The position numbers and the translations under genes are program-made. DNA of 64,000 bases from Clavibacter zhangzhiyongii (lineage in GTDB: Bacteria > Actinomycetota > Actinomycetes > Actinomycetales > Microbacteriaceae). Location: the NCBI RefSeq assembly GCF_014775655.1, contig NZ_CP061274.1:2418001-2482000 (forward strand). The letters are read 5' to 3'. A model generated the notes under the pieces. It did no database searches, was not told the DNA's origin, and saw only the letters and a program-made list of their open reading frames with translations. Positions 53,620-61,272 of the stretch are shown in pieces; position 1 is the first letter of the stretch; every line of letters starts with the position of its first letter.

Positions 53620-55239
53620 TCAGGCGACGCTGACGGTGATGCCGTGCCAGCCCGTCGCGCCGTCGGGGGCGGGCGGCGCCTCGTCGGAGGTCTGCGTGGC
53701 ACCCGTGGTGTCGGTCGCGCGCACCTCGACGCGGTGGGATCCGCTCGTCGCGTCCCACGCGTACGACCACTGCCGCCAGGTGTCCGCGCCCACGCCGTCG
53801 CCGAGCGTCGCCTCGACCCAGTCGCCCTCGTCGACGCGCACCTCCACGCGCTCGATGCCGGTGTGCTGCGCCCAGGCCATGCCCGCGACCGCGACGCGGC
53901 CGGCGTCCACGCGGACGCCCGAGCGCGGGGTGTCGATGCGCGAGCCGGTCTTGATGGGCCCGCGCTCGGTCCAGCCGCGCGTCGACCAGTAGGCGACGTC
54001 CTCGGCGAAGGTCGTGACCTTCAGCTCGGTGACCCACTTGGTGGCCGAGACGTAGCCGTAGAGGCCGGGCACGACCATCCGCACGGGGAAGCCGTGCTGC
54101 TGCGGCAGGGGCTCGCCGTTCATGCCGACGGCGAGGATCGAGGCGCGGTCGGGATCCGTGAGCGCCTCGAGGGGCGTGCTCGCGGTCCAGCCGTCCTGGC
54201 TCGTGGAGAGCACCATGTCGGCGCCGGCGGTGGGGCGGGCCCGCTCGAGCAGCAGGCGGATCGGGTAGCCGAGCCAGAGCGCATTGCCGATCAGGTTCCC
54301 GCCGACCTCGTTGGAGACGCAGGTGAGGGTGGTCACGTGCTCCTCGAGGGGGAGGGCGAGCAGCTCCGCGAAGGAGATCTCGACCTCCTCCTCGACCATG
54401 CCGGTGATGCGCAGCCGCCACGACGCCGCGTCGACCGACGGCACCTGGAGCGCGGTGTCGATGCGGTAGAAGGCGTCGGCGGGCGTGACGAAGGGGGCGA
54501 GGCCGGGGACGCCGAGCTCGGCGGAGGCGGGGATCGCGGCGGCGGGCGCGGCCGCGCGCGGGAGCACGAGCGTGCGGCGGAAGTCGTCCACGCGGGCGGC
54601 GGCGGCGTTGACGCCCCGGGCCACGGATCCGGCGACCACGGAGGCGACGCCCGCGACGACGGTCATCACGAGGAAGGTGCGGCGCTCGACGCGGGCTCCG
54701 GCGCCCGGGGTGAGCGGGGCGCGCGCGGCCGGGCGGGCGATCCCGCGGACGGGCGCGGCGACCGCGGCCGCGGCGGTGTCGGCGCGGGCGACCGCGTCGC
54801 GCCAGTCGCGGAGGCGGTCGGCGCCGCGGTGGAGGATGAAGACGCCCGCGAGCATCCCGACGATCGTGGGGATCGCCGCGGCGCCCGTGGCCCCGGCGCG
54901 CGTCGTGGCGGCGAGCACCGCGACGCCGGCGAAGAGCGCGAGCACGACGACGCCCAGCGGCGGGCGGCGCACCTGCAGGATCCCGGCGAGGGCGGCGGCC
55001 GCGAGCACCACGAGCGCGAGCACCACGAGCAGCGCCGCCTTGTCGCCCGTGCCGAACAGGGCGATCACCGCGTCCTTCACGCCCGGGGGCACGAGGTCGA
55101 TGACCAGCGCGCCGACCGCGAGCACCGGGCTCGCCGCGGGCGCGACGAATGCCGCCGCGATCTCGGCGACGGCCAGCACCGCCAGCGCCGCGACGACCCC
55201 CAGGAACGCGGACCACGCGCGGAGGGCCGCACGGGTCAC
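53620..55239 (-). CDS. Membrane molybdopterin-dependent (sulfite-oxidase-fold) oxidoreductase 1
   Basis: 539 residues. About five N-terminal membrane segments (9-33, 37-60, 68-88, 94-112, 119-137), a cytoplasmic stretch, a twin-arginine motif at 186-187 (ARVERRTFLV) just before a sixth segment (190-206), then the Moco domain from about 250 with the molybdenum-ligand Cys307 in TLTCVSNEVGGNLIGNALW and a C-terminal dimerisation-type beta domain. The catalytic part would face outside. GTG start overlapping the kinase stop (GTGA): it is the output gene of a two-component operon. Substrate unknown; sulfite, nitrate or protein sulfoxide are only family possibilities. Confidence 0.9.
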   Translation of the reverse strand: MTRAALRAWSAFLGVVAALAVLAVAEIAAAFVAPAASPVLAVGALVIDLVPPGVKDAVIALFGTGDKAALLVVLALVVLAAAALAGILQVRRPPLGVVVLALFAGVAVLAATTRAGATGAAAIPTIVGMLAGVFILHRGADRLRDWRDAVARADTAAAAVAAPVRGIARPAARAPLTPGAGARVERRTFLVMTVVAGVASVVAGSVARGVNAAAARVDDFRRTLVLPRAAAPAAAIPASAELGVPGLAPFVTPADAFYRIDTALQVPSVDAASWRLRITGMVEEEVEISFAELLALPLEEHVTTLTCVSNEVGGNLIGNALWLGYPIRLLLERARPTAGADMVLSTSQDGWTASTPLEALTDPDRASILAVGMNGEPLPQQHGFPVRMVVPGLYGYVSATKWVTELKVTTFAEDVAYWSTRGWTERGPIKTGSRIDTPRSGVRVDAGRVAVAGMAWAQHTGIERVEVRVDEGDWVEATLGDGVGADTWRQWSYAWDATSGSHRVEVRATDTTGATQTSDEAPPAPDGATGWHGITVSVA

Positions 55240-56498
55240 GAGGCGACCGGCTTGCTGTACGGCAGGATCACGTCGAAGCGGCAGCCGCCGTCGACGTTCT
55301 GGACGGTGACGTCGCCGTCGTGCGCGCGCACGATGCCGCGGACGATCGCGAGGCCGAGGCCCGCGCCGCCACCGCCCGACGCGTAGCCGCCGTCGTGCGT
55401 GCCCTCCGCCTGCACGGCGGGATCCGGCGGCGCGGCCTCCGTGGCCGGCGCCGGGAAGTCGGGTCCGAGGGCGGGGCGGCCGGTGGCGCTCTTGCCGTAG
55501 GCGCGCGGGGTGCGGGATCCGGTGCTCCGCCAGCCCGCGTCGAACACGCGCGGGAGGTCGGCCTCGGGGATGCCGCCCGCCGTGTCCTCGACGGACAGGA
55601 CGGCGAGGTTGCCGGAGTCGCGGTGCGCGGAGATGACGATGCGGCCGCCCGGGAGCGACTGCTGGATGGCGTTCATGACGAGGTTGCCGACGACGCGCGA
55701 CAGCTCGCGGGGATCGCCCTGCACCACGAGGTCGTCGTGCGCGGTCACGCCGCGGAGGTCGACCTTGCGCGCCTGGGCGACCGGGCCGAGCTCGGCGACG
55801 GTGTCGCTCACGACGTCGTAGAGGGAGACGCGCTCGACGGCGAGCTCGAGGCTGCCCGAGTTGATGCGCGACAGCTCGAACAGGTCGTCGACCATGCCGT
55901 TGAGGCGGTTCGCCTGCACGCGGATCTGCCGGAAGTAGCGGTGCTCGTCGTCGACCATGCCGTCCTCGAGGGACTCCGCCATGGCGCGGATCCCGGCGAG
56001 CGGCGTGCGCAGGTCGTGCGACATCCACGCGATGAGCTCGCGGCGGCTGCGCTCCTGCGCCTCCATCCGGTCGCGGGCGTCGGCGAGGCGGCGGTTGGCG
56101 GCGCTCAGCTCGCGGGCGAGCTGCGCGAACTCGGTGCTGGTGGGGCGGCCGGGCTCGACCGCGGCCTCCTCGCCCATGGACGCGGCGTAGCGGCCGAGCT
56201 CGCGGCTTCCGCGCACGAGGGTCATGCCGAGCATCGCGGCCATCACGAGGGAGACGAGCGCGGAGACGGCCGCGACCGAGAGGAAGGCGGTGAGGCCGGC
56301 GTCGTCGACGAGCATGCCGGCGGTGACCGCGACCATGCCGCCCACGACCGAGAGCACGGCCGCGAGCGCGACCACGCAGATCTGCAGCACGAGCGAGCGG
56401 CGGCGGAGCAGGCGCAGCAGCACGCTCGCGCCGAGGCCGACGATGGCGGCGCAGACGAGCGCGGTCAGGACGACGATGAGGAAGGAGTCGGCGCTCAC
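55236..56498 (-). CDS. Two-component sensor histidine kinase
   Basis: 420 residues. Three hydrophobic segments at about 6-30, 37-62 and 70-94 and almost no extracytoplasmic domain; HAMP-like helix (about 95-145); phospho-acceptor His161 in AWMSHDLRTPLAGIRAM; N-box Asn near 276 (GNLVMNAIQQ); D-box VEDTAGGIPEADL; F-box FDAGWRST; G-box GAGLGLAIVRGIV. Between F and G boxes lie about 42 extra Pro/Ala/Gly-rich residues (331-372), giving an unusually long ATP lid. GTG start overlaps the response-regulator stop. Signal unknown; perhaps membrane or redox state. Confidence 0.93.
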   Translation of the reverse strand: MSADSFLIVVLTALVCAAIVGLGASVLLRLLRRRSLVLQICVVALAAVLSVVGGMVAVTAGMLVDDAGLTAFLSVAAVSALVSLVMAAMLGMTLVRGSRELGRYAASMGEEAAVEPGRPTSTEFAQLARELSAANRRLADARDRMEAQERSRRELIAWMSHDLRTPLAGIRAMAESLEDGMVDDEHRYFRQIRVQANRLNGMVDDLFELSRINSGSLELAVERVSLYDVVSDTVAELGPVAQARKVDLRGVTAHDDLVVQGDPRELSRVVGNLVMNAIQQSLPGGRIVISAHRDSGNLAVLSVEDTAGGIPEADLPRVFDAGWRSTGSRTPRAYGKSATGRPALGPDFPAPATEAAPPDPAVQAEGTHDGGYASGGGGAGLGLAIVRGIVRAHDGDVTVQNVDGGCRFDVILPYSKPVAS

Positions 56499-57328
56499 GC
56501 GTCGCCCTCGGCGGGCGCGACGGGCACGGCCGGCGCGGCGACCGCGGGCGTCGCGGCCTCCGGGTCGAACCGGTAGCCCACGCCCCACACGGTGCCGAGG
56601 AGCACGGGGTGCGCGGGATCCGCCTCGATCTTCTCCCGCAGCCGCCGCACGTGCACGGTGACGGTGGAGAGGTCGCCGATCTCCCAGCCCCACACGGAGC
56701 GGAGGAGGTCGTCGCGGCCGAAGACGCGGCGGGGGTTCCGCAGCAGGAAGGCGAGGAGGTCGAACTCGCGCGACGTGAGGGAGAGCATCGCGCCGGCCTG
56801 GTGGATCTCGCGCGCGCCGAGGTCGAGCACGAACGGCCCCGCGACGAAGGGCGGCTCGGGCACGGGCTCGGGCACCGTGCGGCGGAGCACGGCGCGGACG
56901 CGGAGCACGAGCTCGCGCGGGGAGAAGGGCTTCGCGAGGTAGTCGTCGGCGCCGGCGTCGAGGCCGTTGACGCGGTCCTCGCCCTGGCCGAGCGCCGTGA
57001 GCATCACGACGGGGACGGGCGACTCGGGGTGCAGGGCGCGGATCCGCCGGCACACCTCGAGGCCGTCGAGGCCGGGGAGCATGCGGTCGAGCACGACGAG
57101 GTCGGGCATCCGCTCGGTGGCGACGCGCACGGCCTCGAGGCCGTCGGCGACGGTCTCGACCTGGAAGCCGGAGGACTTGAGGTAGCGGCAGACGACCTCG
57201 TTGACCGTCGGGTCGTCCTCGACGACGAGGATCCGGCGGCCGCGCAGCGGATCCGGGCGCGAGGGGTCGGGCCGCGCGGGGTCGGGTCGGGCGGCGTCGG
57301 CGCGCGCGGGGTCGAAGGTGGGGCTCAC
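56495..57328 (-). CDS. OmpR-family response regulator
   Basis: 277 residues: a 30-residue N-terminal extension of DPARPDP-like repeats, receiver domain (about 31-148, phospho-acceptor Asp81 in VVLDRMLPGLDG), and a winged-helix DNA-binding domain (about 165-262; LTSREFDLLAFLLRNPRRVF, VWGWEIGDLSTVTVHVRRLR, GVGYRFDPE), then an Ala/Pro tail. First gene of the regulator-kinase-Moco oxidoreductase operon; divergent from the GT2 operon, which it may also control. The repeat extension could be shorter if a later start is used. Confidence 0.93.
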   Translation of the reverse strand: MSPTFDPARADAARPDPARPDPSRPDPLRGRRILVVEDDPTVNEVVCRYLKSSGFQVETVADGLEAVRVATERMPDLVVLDRMLPGLDGLEVCRRIRALHPESPVPVVMLTALGQGEDRVNGLDAGADDYLAKPFSPRELVLRVRAVLRRTVPEPVPEPPFVAGPFVLDLGAREIHQAGAMLSLTSREFDLLAFLLRNPRRVFGRDDLLRSVWGWEIGDLSTVTVHVRRLREKIEADPAHPVLLGTVWGVGYRFDPEAATPAVAAPAVPVAPAEGDA

Positions 57329-57436
57329 CCGGCCAGACTATGCGCCGGTCCCTGGGGCGGGCCCGGGCGTGTCCGGCTTGCGAGCGAGCCGTCACCCCTC
57401 CGCCGGCGCGCGGCGTCCGCTCCCGGTCGGGCCTCC

Positions 57437-57442
57437 TAGGCT
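57437..57442 (+). promoter_or_regulatory. Predicted -10 (TAGGCT), leaderless GT2 operon
   Basis: TAGGCT ends 6 nt before the ATG of the glycosyltransferase gene; no ribosome site is seen. Confidence 0.5.
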
Positions 57443-57448
57443 CCAAGG

Positions 57449-58156
57449 ATGATGCGAGCGCTGGTGGACGTGGTCCTGCCCTGCCTGGACGAGGCGGAGG
57501 CCCTGCCCTGGGTGCTCGGCCGCCTGCCCGAGGGGTACCGCGCGATCGTGGTCGACAACGGGTCCATCGACGGGTCGGCCGAGGTCGCGCGCGCGCACGG
57601 CGCCCTCGTGGTGACGGAGTCGCGGCGCGGGTTCGGGGCGGCGGCGCACGCGGGGCTCGAGGCGGCGACCGCGCCGCTCGTCGCGTTCTGCGACGCCGAC
57701 GCGTCGATGGATCCCGCGCTCCTCCCCCGCGTGGTCGACCCCGTCCGCGACGGCGAGCGCGACCTCGTGCTCGGCCGCCGCGTCCCGTCGGCGCGCGGCG
57801 CGTGGCCGGTGCACGCGCGCATCGCGAACCTCGAGCTCGCCCGGCGGCTGCGGCGGATCACGGGCGTGCCGCTGCACGACCTCGGGCCCATGCGCTGCGG
57901 ACGGCGCACCGAGCTGCTCGACCTCGGGATCCTCGACCGGCGCAGCGGCTATCCGCTGGAGATGCTGCTGCGGGCGTCGGCGGCCCGGTGGCGCATCCTG
58001 GAGGTGGACATGCCGTACGCGCCGCGCGTGGGGCGGTCCAAGGTGACCGGCACCGTGCGCGGGACCGTCCAGGCCGTGCGCGACATGTCGCGCGTGCTGG
58101 CCGAGGCGCGCGCCGCGGCGGCCGGAGCCGACCGCACCCCGGGAGGAGCCGCGTGA
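57449..58156 (+). CDS. Family 2 glycosyltransferase (polyprenol-phosphate sugar synthase type)
   Basis: 235 residues, soluble or peripherally attached, without membrane segments. GT-A fold signs: VVLPCLDEAEALPWVL at the start, VVDNGSIDGSAEVARAHGA, RRGFGAAAHAGLEAA, and CDADASMDP as the metal-binding DxD. It resembles dolichol/polyprenol-phosphate hexose synthases. It overlaps the next gene by 4 nt and leads a three-gene operon. Tandem ATGs; the second may be used. Confidence 0.9.
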   Translation: MMRALVDVVLPCLDEAEALPWVLGRLPEGYRAIVVDNGSIDGSAEVARAHGALVVTESRRGFGAAAHAGLEAATAPLVAFCDADASMDPALLPRVVDPVRDGERDLVLGRRVPSARGAWPVHARIANLELARRLRRITGVPLHDLGPMRCGRRTELLDLGILDRRSGYPLEMLLRASAARWRILEVDMPYAPRVGRSKVTGTVRGTVQAVRDMSRVLAEARAAAAGADRTPGGAA

Positions 58157-58836
58157 CCGCCGTCGTCGTCATCGCCAAGGAGTGCATCCCGGGCCGCGTG
58201 AAGACGCGCCTGCACCCGCCGTTCACGCTCGAGGAGGCCGCCGAGCTCGCGTCCGCGGCCCTCGCCGACACGCTCGCCGCCGTCGACACCGCCGCGCCCG
58301 ACCGCCGCGTCCTGCTCTTCGACGGCACCACCCCGCCCGCGGAGGCCGCCGGCTACGACGTGATCCCGCAGGTCGCGGGCGACCTCGACGAGCGCCTCGC
58401 CGCCATGTTCGACGCGCTCGACGGCCCCGTGCTCCTCGTCGGGATGGACACGCCGCAGCTCACCGCCGACCTGCTCCGCCCCGTGCTCGACTCGTGGGCC
58501 GACGGCGCGCGCGGTCCCGACGCCTGGTTCGGCCCGGCCAACGACGGCGGCTTCTGGGCGCTCGGGCTGCGGGATCCCGACGGCGGCCTCGTGCGCGGCG
58601 TGCCGATGTCGCGCGACGACACCGGGGCGATCCAGCTGTCGCGGCTGATCGACGCCGGGCTCGACGTGGCGATGCTGCCCGAGCTCACCGACGTGGACAC
58701 GGTCGACGACGCGCGGGAGGCCGCCGCGGCCGCCCCCGCCCATCGCTTCGCCGCCGCGCTCCGAATCCTGATGGTCGCCGCGGGGTCCCGCGACGCGTCC
58801 GATCCGACCGCACCACCGCAGGGGGAGTCCGCATGA
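58153..58836 (+). CDS. TIGR04282/DUF2064 family glycosyltransferase-like protein
   Basis: 227 residues. Family start VIAKECIPGRVKTRLHPPFT (a variant of APxPGxxKTRL), then LLVGMDTPQLTADLLRP and WFGPANDGGFWALGL. The family is annotated in arsenosugar biosynthesis, but that does not fit every occurrence, and no arsenic genes occur here. GTG start overlapping the GT2 gene; ATGA overlap with the methyltransferase gene. Probably a nucleotide- or sugar-phosphate-transferring enzyme acting with both. Confidence 0.88.
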   Translation: MTAVVVIAKECIPGRVKTRLHPPFTLEEAAELASAALADTLAAVDTAAPDRRVLLFDGTTPPAEAAGYDVIPQVAGDLDERLAAMFDALDGPVLLVGMDTPQLTADLLRPVLDSWADGARGPDAWFGPANDGGFWALGLRDPDGGLVRGVPMSRDDTGAIQLSRLIDAGLDVAMLPELTDVDTVDDAREAAAAAPAHRFAAALRILMVAAGSRDASDPTAPPQGESA

Positions 58837-59531
58837 GCCTGGCCGTCGAGCAGCCCGAGGAAAGCGCCGCGACGCGCGACCGCACCTTCGGATCCGGCGG
58901 CGGCGAGCCCTACGCCCGGGCGCTCCGCGACGCCGGCGAGGTCCTCTTCCTCTCGCTGTCCTCCGAGGACGACAGCGACGAGGTCATCGACATCAGCCGC
59001 TGGAGCGCCGACGCCGACGCGGTCGACGCCAGCCTGCTCGTCGACGCCCACGGACCCGTGCTCGACGTCGGCTGCGGCCCGGGCCGCATGGTCCGCGCCG
59101 CGATGGACGCCGGCCTCGGCGCCCTCGGCATCGACGTCTCCCCCACGGTGATCGAGATGGCCGCGGGCCTCGGCCTGCCCGTGCTGCACCGCTCCGTCTT
59201 CGAGCGCCTGCCGCGCGAGGGCGGCTGGGGCACGCTCCTCCTCCTCGACGGCAACATCGGCATCGGCGGCGACGCGGCCGCGCTCCTCGCCCGCTGCGGC
59301 GAGCTCCTCGACGACCAGGGCGCGCTCGTGGTGGAGACCCACGTGGATCCCGCCCGCGACCGCACCTTCGAGTGCACGGTCGAGGACGCCCAGGGCCGCG
59401 CGAGCGACCCCTTCCCGTGGGCGCAGGTCGGCCGCGACGCCGTTGCGCGCATGGCCCCCGGCGCGGGCCTCGCGCTCGCTCAGTGCTGGGAGACCGAGGG
59501 CCGGTCCTTCTGCCGCCTCGTCCGCGCGTAG
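58833..59531 (+). CDS. Class I SAM-dependent methyltransferase
   Basis: 232 residues. SAM-binding motif I VLDVGCGPGRMVRAAMDAG near 75-93, with GIDVSPTVIEMA following, then LLLLDGNIGIGGD as motif II/III. The N-terminal ~70 residues, including GEVLFLSLSSEDDSDEVIDI, are not part of the fold. Third gene of the GT2 operon. Its last 52 bp overlap the 3' end of the convergent membrane-protein gene. Acceptor unknown, perhaps the glycosylated product. Confidence 0.88.
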   Translation: MSLAVEQPEESAATRDRTFGSGGGEPYARALRDAGEVLFLSLSSEDDSDEVIDISRWSADADAVDASLLVDAHGPVLDVGCGPGRMVRAAMDAGLGALGIDVSPTVIEMAAGLGLPVLHRSVFERLPREGGWGTLLLLDGNIGIGGDAAALLARCGELLDDQGALVVETHVDPARDRTFECTVEDAQGRASDPFPWAQVGRDAVARMAPGAGLALAQCWETEGRSFCRLVRA

Positions 59532-59944
59532 AGCGCGGCGATCACGGCCGTCGCCACCGCGGTGGCGACCCACATGAGGGCGAGCCGCGGCGCGTAGTCG
59601 GCGATGAGGATGGTCGGGTTCTCGTTGCCGATCGCCCTCGCCCGGATCTCCGGCACGACCACGAGGGTCATCACGGCCATCACGACGACGCCGGCCTGCA
59701 CGATGACGAGCGCGCCCGGGGGCATCCGCCGCCCGGCCTTCCGCAGCAGGAGGCCCGCCGCGAAGACGACGGGCGACAGGATCGCGTCGTGCACGAGGAT
59801 CGCCAGCAGCAGGAACACGGCGACGCCGACCACCTGGTCGGTGCGCTGCGTGTCGAGCAGCGTGCGGACGCCGACGGCGAGGCCGATCACGCCCACGGCG
59901 ATGAGGATCACGCGGGCCGCGAGGATCCGACGGGTGCCGGTCAT
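59480..59944 (-). CDS. Small four-span membrane protein of the Moco operon
   Basis: 154 residues with about four membrane segments (LAARVILIAVGVIGLAVGV, VVGVAVFLLLAILVHDAIL, ALVIVQAGVVVMAVMTLVVV and ALMWVATAVATAVIAAL). No cofactor motifs apart from one buried His-Asp in ILVHDAILSP. The ATG shares a base with the upstream stop (TGATG), so it is coupled to the Moco oxidoreductase and may be its partner or quinone-side subunit (inference). No family recognised. Confidence 0.75.
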   Translation of the reverse strand: MTGTRRILAARVILIAVGVIGLAVGVRTLLDTQRTDQVVGVAVFLLLAILVHDAILSPVVFAAGLLLRKAGRRMPPGALVIVQAGVVVMAVMTLVVVPEIRARAIGNENPTILIADYAPRLALMWVATAVATAVIAALYARTRRQKDRPSVSQH

Positions 59945-61194
59945 CACACCACCTCCAGGGTCGAGAGCCACTTGGTCTGCAGCACGCCGGGGCGCCCGGG
60001 CGCGATCATGCGCGCCGGGTAGCCGTGCTGGATGTCGAGGGGCGCGCCGTCGAGCTCGAGCGCGACGAGGGTGAGCGGGTCGCGCACGTACTCCGGCCCC
60101 ATCTCGGTGGCCCGGAAGCCGCCGCTCTGCTCGAGGCTCGTGACGCGGAGGCGGGCGCCGGGGTCGGCGCCGACGGCGTCCATGAGGTCCATGAGGCGCA
60201 CGCCGCGCCACGTGGCCGACTGGCTCCAACCCTCGACGCACGCGATGGGCAGCGTGGCGGTGACGAGCTCCATGGCGCGGAGGTCGGCCATCGTGAAGGC
60301 GCGCGAGGCGGAGCCCGCCGAGACGGTGAGCGCCCACGCGGGATCCATCGCCGTCTCGGTCACGCCCGCGGCCTCGGCCGTGCGGTTGACGGGCAGCGCC
60401 TGCGGGCCGGTGCCCATGACGCGCGGGCCGAACGCGTTGAACGGCGCGAGGATCCGGAACGACTGCCCGGCGGTCAGCCCCACGACCGCGGCGACGGACG
60501 CGCCGACGGCGACGAGGAAGCCGCGGCGCGCGATCGGGGTCGGCGTGACGGGGGTGTCGTCGATCCAGGCGAGCACGCGGCCGGTGACGCCGCGCGGGGC
60601 GTCAGCGGACGCGGAGCCGGGCGCGGATGCGGACTCGGCGCCGACGGGCGCGTCCTCCACGATGGGCGACTCGTCCGCCTGCCCGCGCCGCCAGTGCCCG
60701 GCGATGGCGGGCAGCTTCACGCCGATGTGGATCGCGAGCGACCCGACCACCACGAACGCCAGCGCCCAGTGCGTCTGCCGGAAGTAGAACGGGAACGGCA
60801 CCCACTGGAACGTGTTGACGAGGCCGATGGCCACCTCGAGCAGCGACGCCCCGACGAACACGGCGATGGACGCGCGCTCCAGGAACGAGACCACGCCGGT
60901 GACGGGCGGGTACGTGAGCAGCTCGGGGAAGACGATCCAGAGCTTGGCGAGCAGCAGGGGCACGCACGCGATGCCGGCCGTGATGTGGATCCCCTGCGTC
61001 ACCCGGTACAGCGACACGGGCGCGGTCGGGAAGCGCATCCACGGCAGCGGCTCCTGCAGGTAGTGGCTGTAGAGGCCCGTGGCGAAGCAGACCAGGAAGG
61101 CGAGGCCGAGCAGGCGCCCGACCACCACCGCCAGGCGCGTCGTGCGCGCCGGGGAGGCGAGCCGGCGGCGCGCCTCGTGCATCAACGTGCGCAT
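59944..61194 (-). CDS. Membrane molybdopterin-dependent oxidoreductase 2 with cytochrome-b-like anchor
   Basis: 416 residues. Four N-terminal membrane segments (about 24-44, 66-90, 108-128, 140-160) contain histidines at 44, 70, 142 and 156, suggesting a heme-b-binding anchor like YedZ/cytochrome b561. After a polar loop comes a twin-arginine motif (RR at 223-224, PIARRGFLV) before a fifth segment, then the Moco domain with ligand Cys319 in LPIACVEGWSQSATWRGVRL and the ending GRPGVLQTKWLSTLEVV. It reads as a natural YedZ-YedY-like fusion. ATG after GGAGG. Divergent from the mannosyltransferase gene. Substrate unknown. Confidence 0.88.
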   Translation of the reverse strand: MRTLMHEARRRLASPARTTRLAVVVGRLLGLAFLVCFATGLYSHYLQEPLPWMRFPTAPVSLYRVTQGIHITAGIACVPLLLAKLWIVFPELLTYPPVTGVVSFLERASIAVFVGASLLEVAIGLVNTFQWVPFPFYFRQTHWALAFVVVGSLAIHIGVKLPAIAGHWRRGQADESPIVEDAPVGAESASAPGSASADAPRGVTGRVLAWIDDTPVTPTPIARRGFLVAVGASVAAVVGLTAGQSFRILAPFNAFGPRVMGTGPQALPVNRTAEAAGVTETAMDPAWALTVSAGSASRAFTMADLRAMELVTATLPIACVEGWSQSATWRGVRLMDLMDAVGADPGARLRVTSLEQSGGFRATEMGPEYVRDPLTLVALELDGAPLDIQHGYPARMIAPGRPGVLQTKWLSTLEVV

Positions 61195-61261
61195 GCGGAC
61201 CTCCGGGTCCCTCGGTGACGCGTCGGGGCCCCGGCGCGGCGGGCGCCCGGGGAGGGTTCGA

Positions 61262-61267
61262 CACAAT
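61262..61267 (+). promoter_or_regulatory. Predicted -10 (CACAAT), leaderless mannosyltransferase gene
   Basis: CACAAT lies 5 nt before the GTG start in the 78-bp divergent gap; a TTCGAC precedes it closely. Weak. Confidence 0.35.
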
Positions 61268-61272
61268 GGGGT

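Noticed and set aside
58153-58836. Arsenosugar biosynthesis cluster
   Set aside because: Only the TIGR04282 family name suggests it; no arsenic methyltransferase (ArsM-type cysteines) or radical SAM gene is present and the neighbouring methyltransferase lacks ArsM features.
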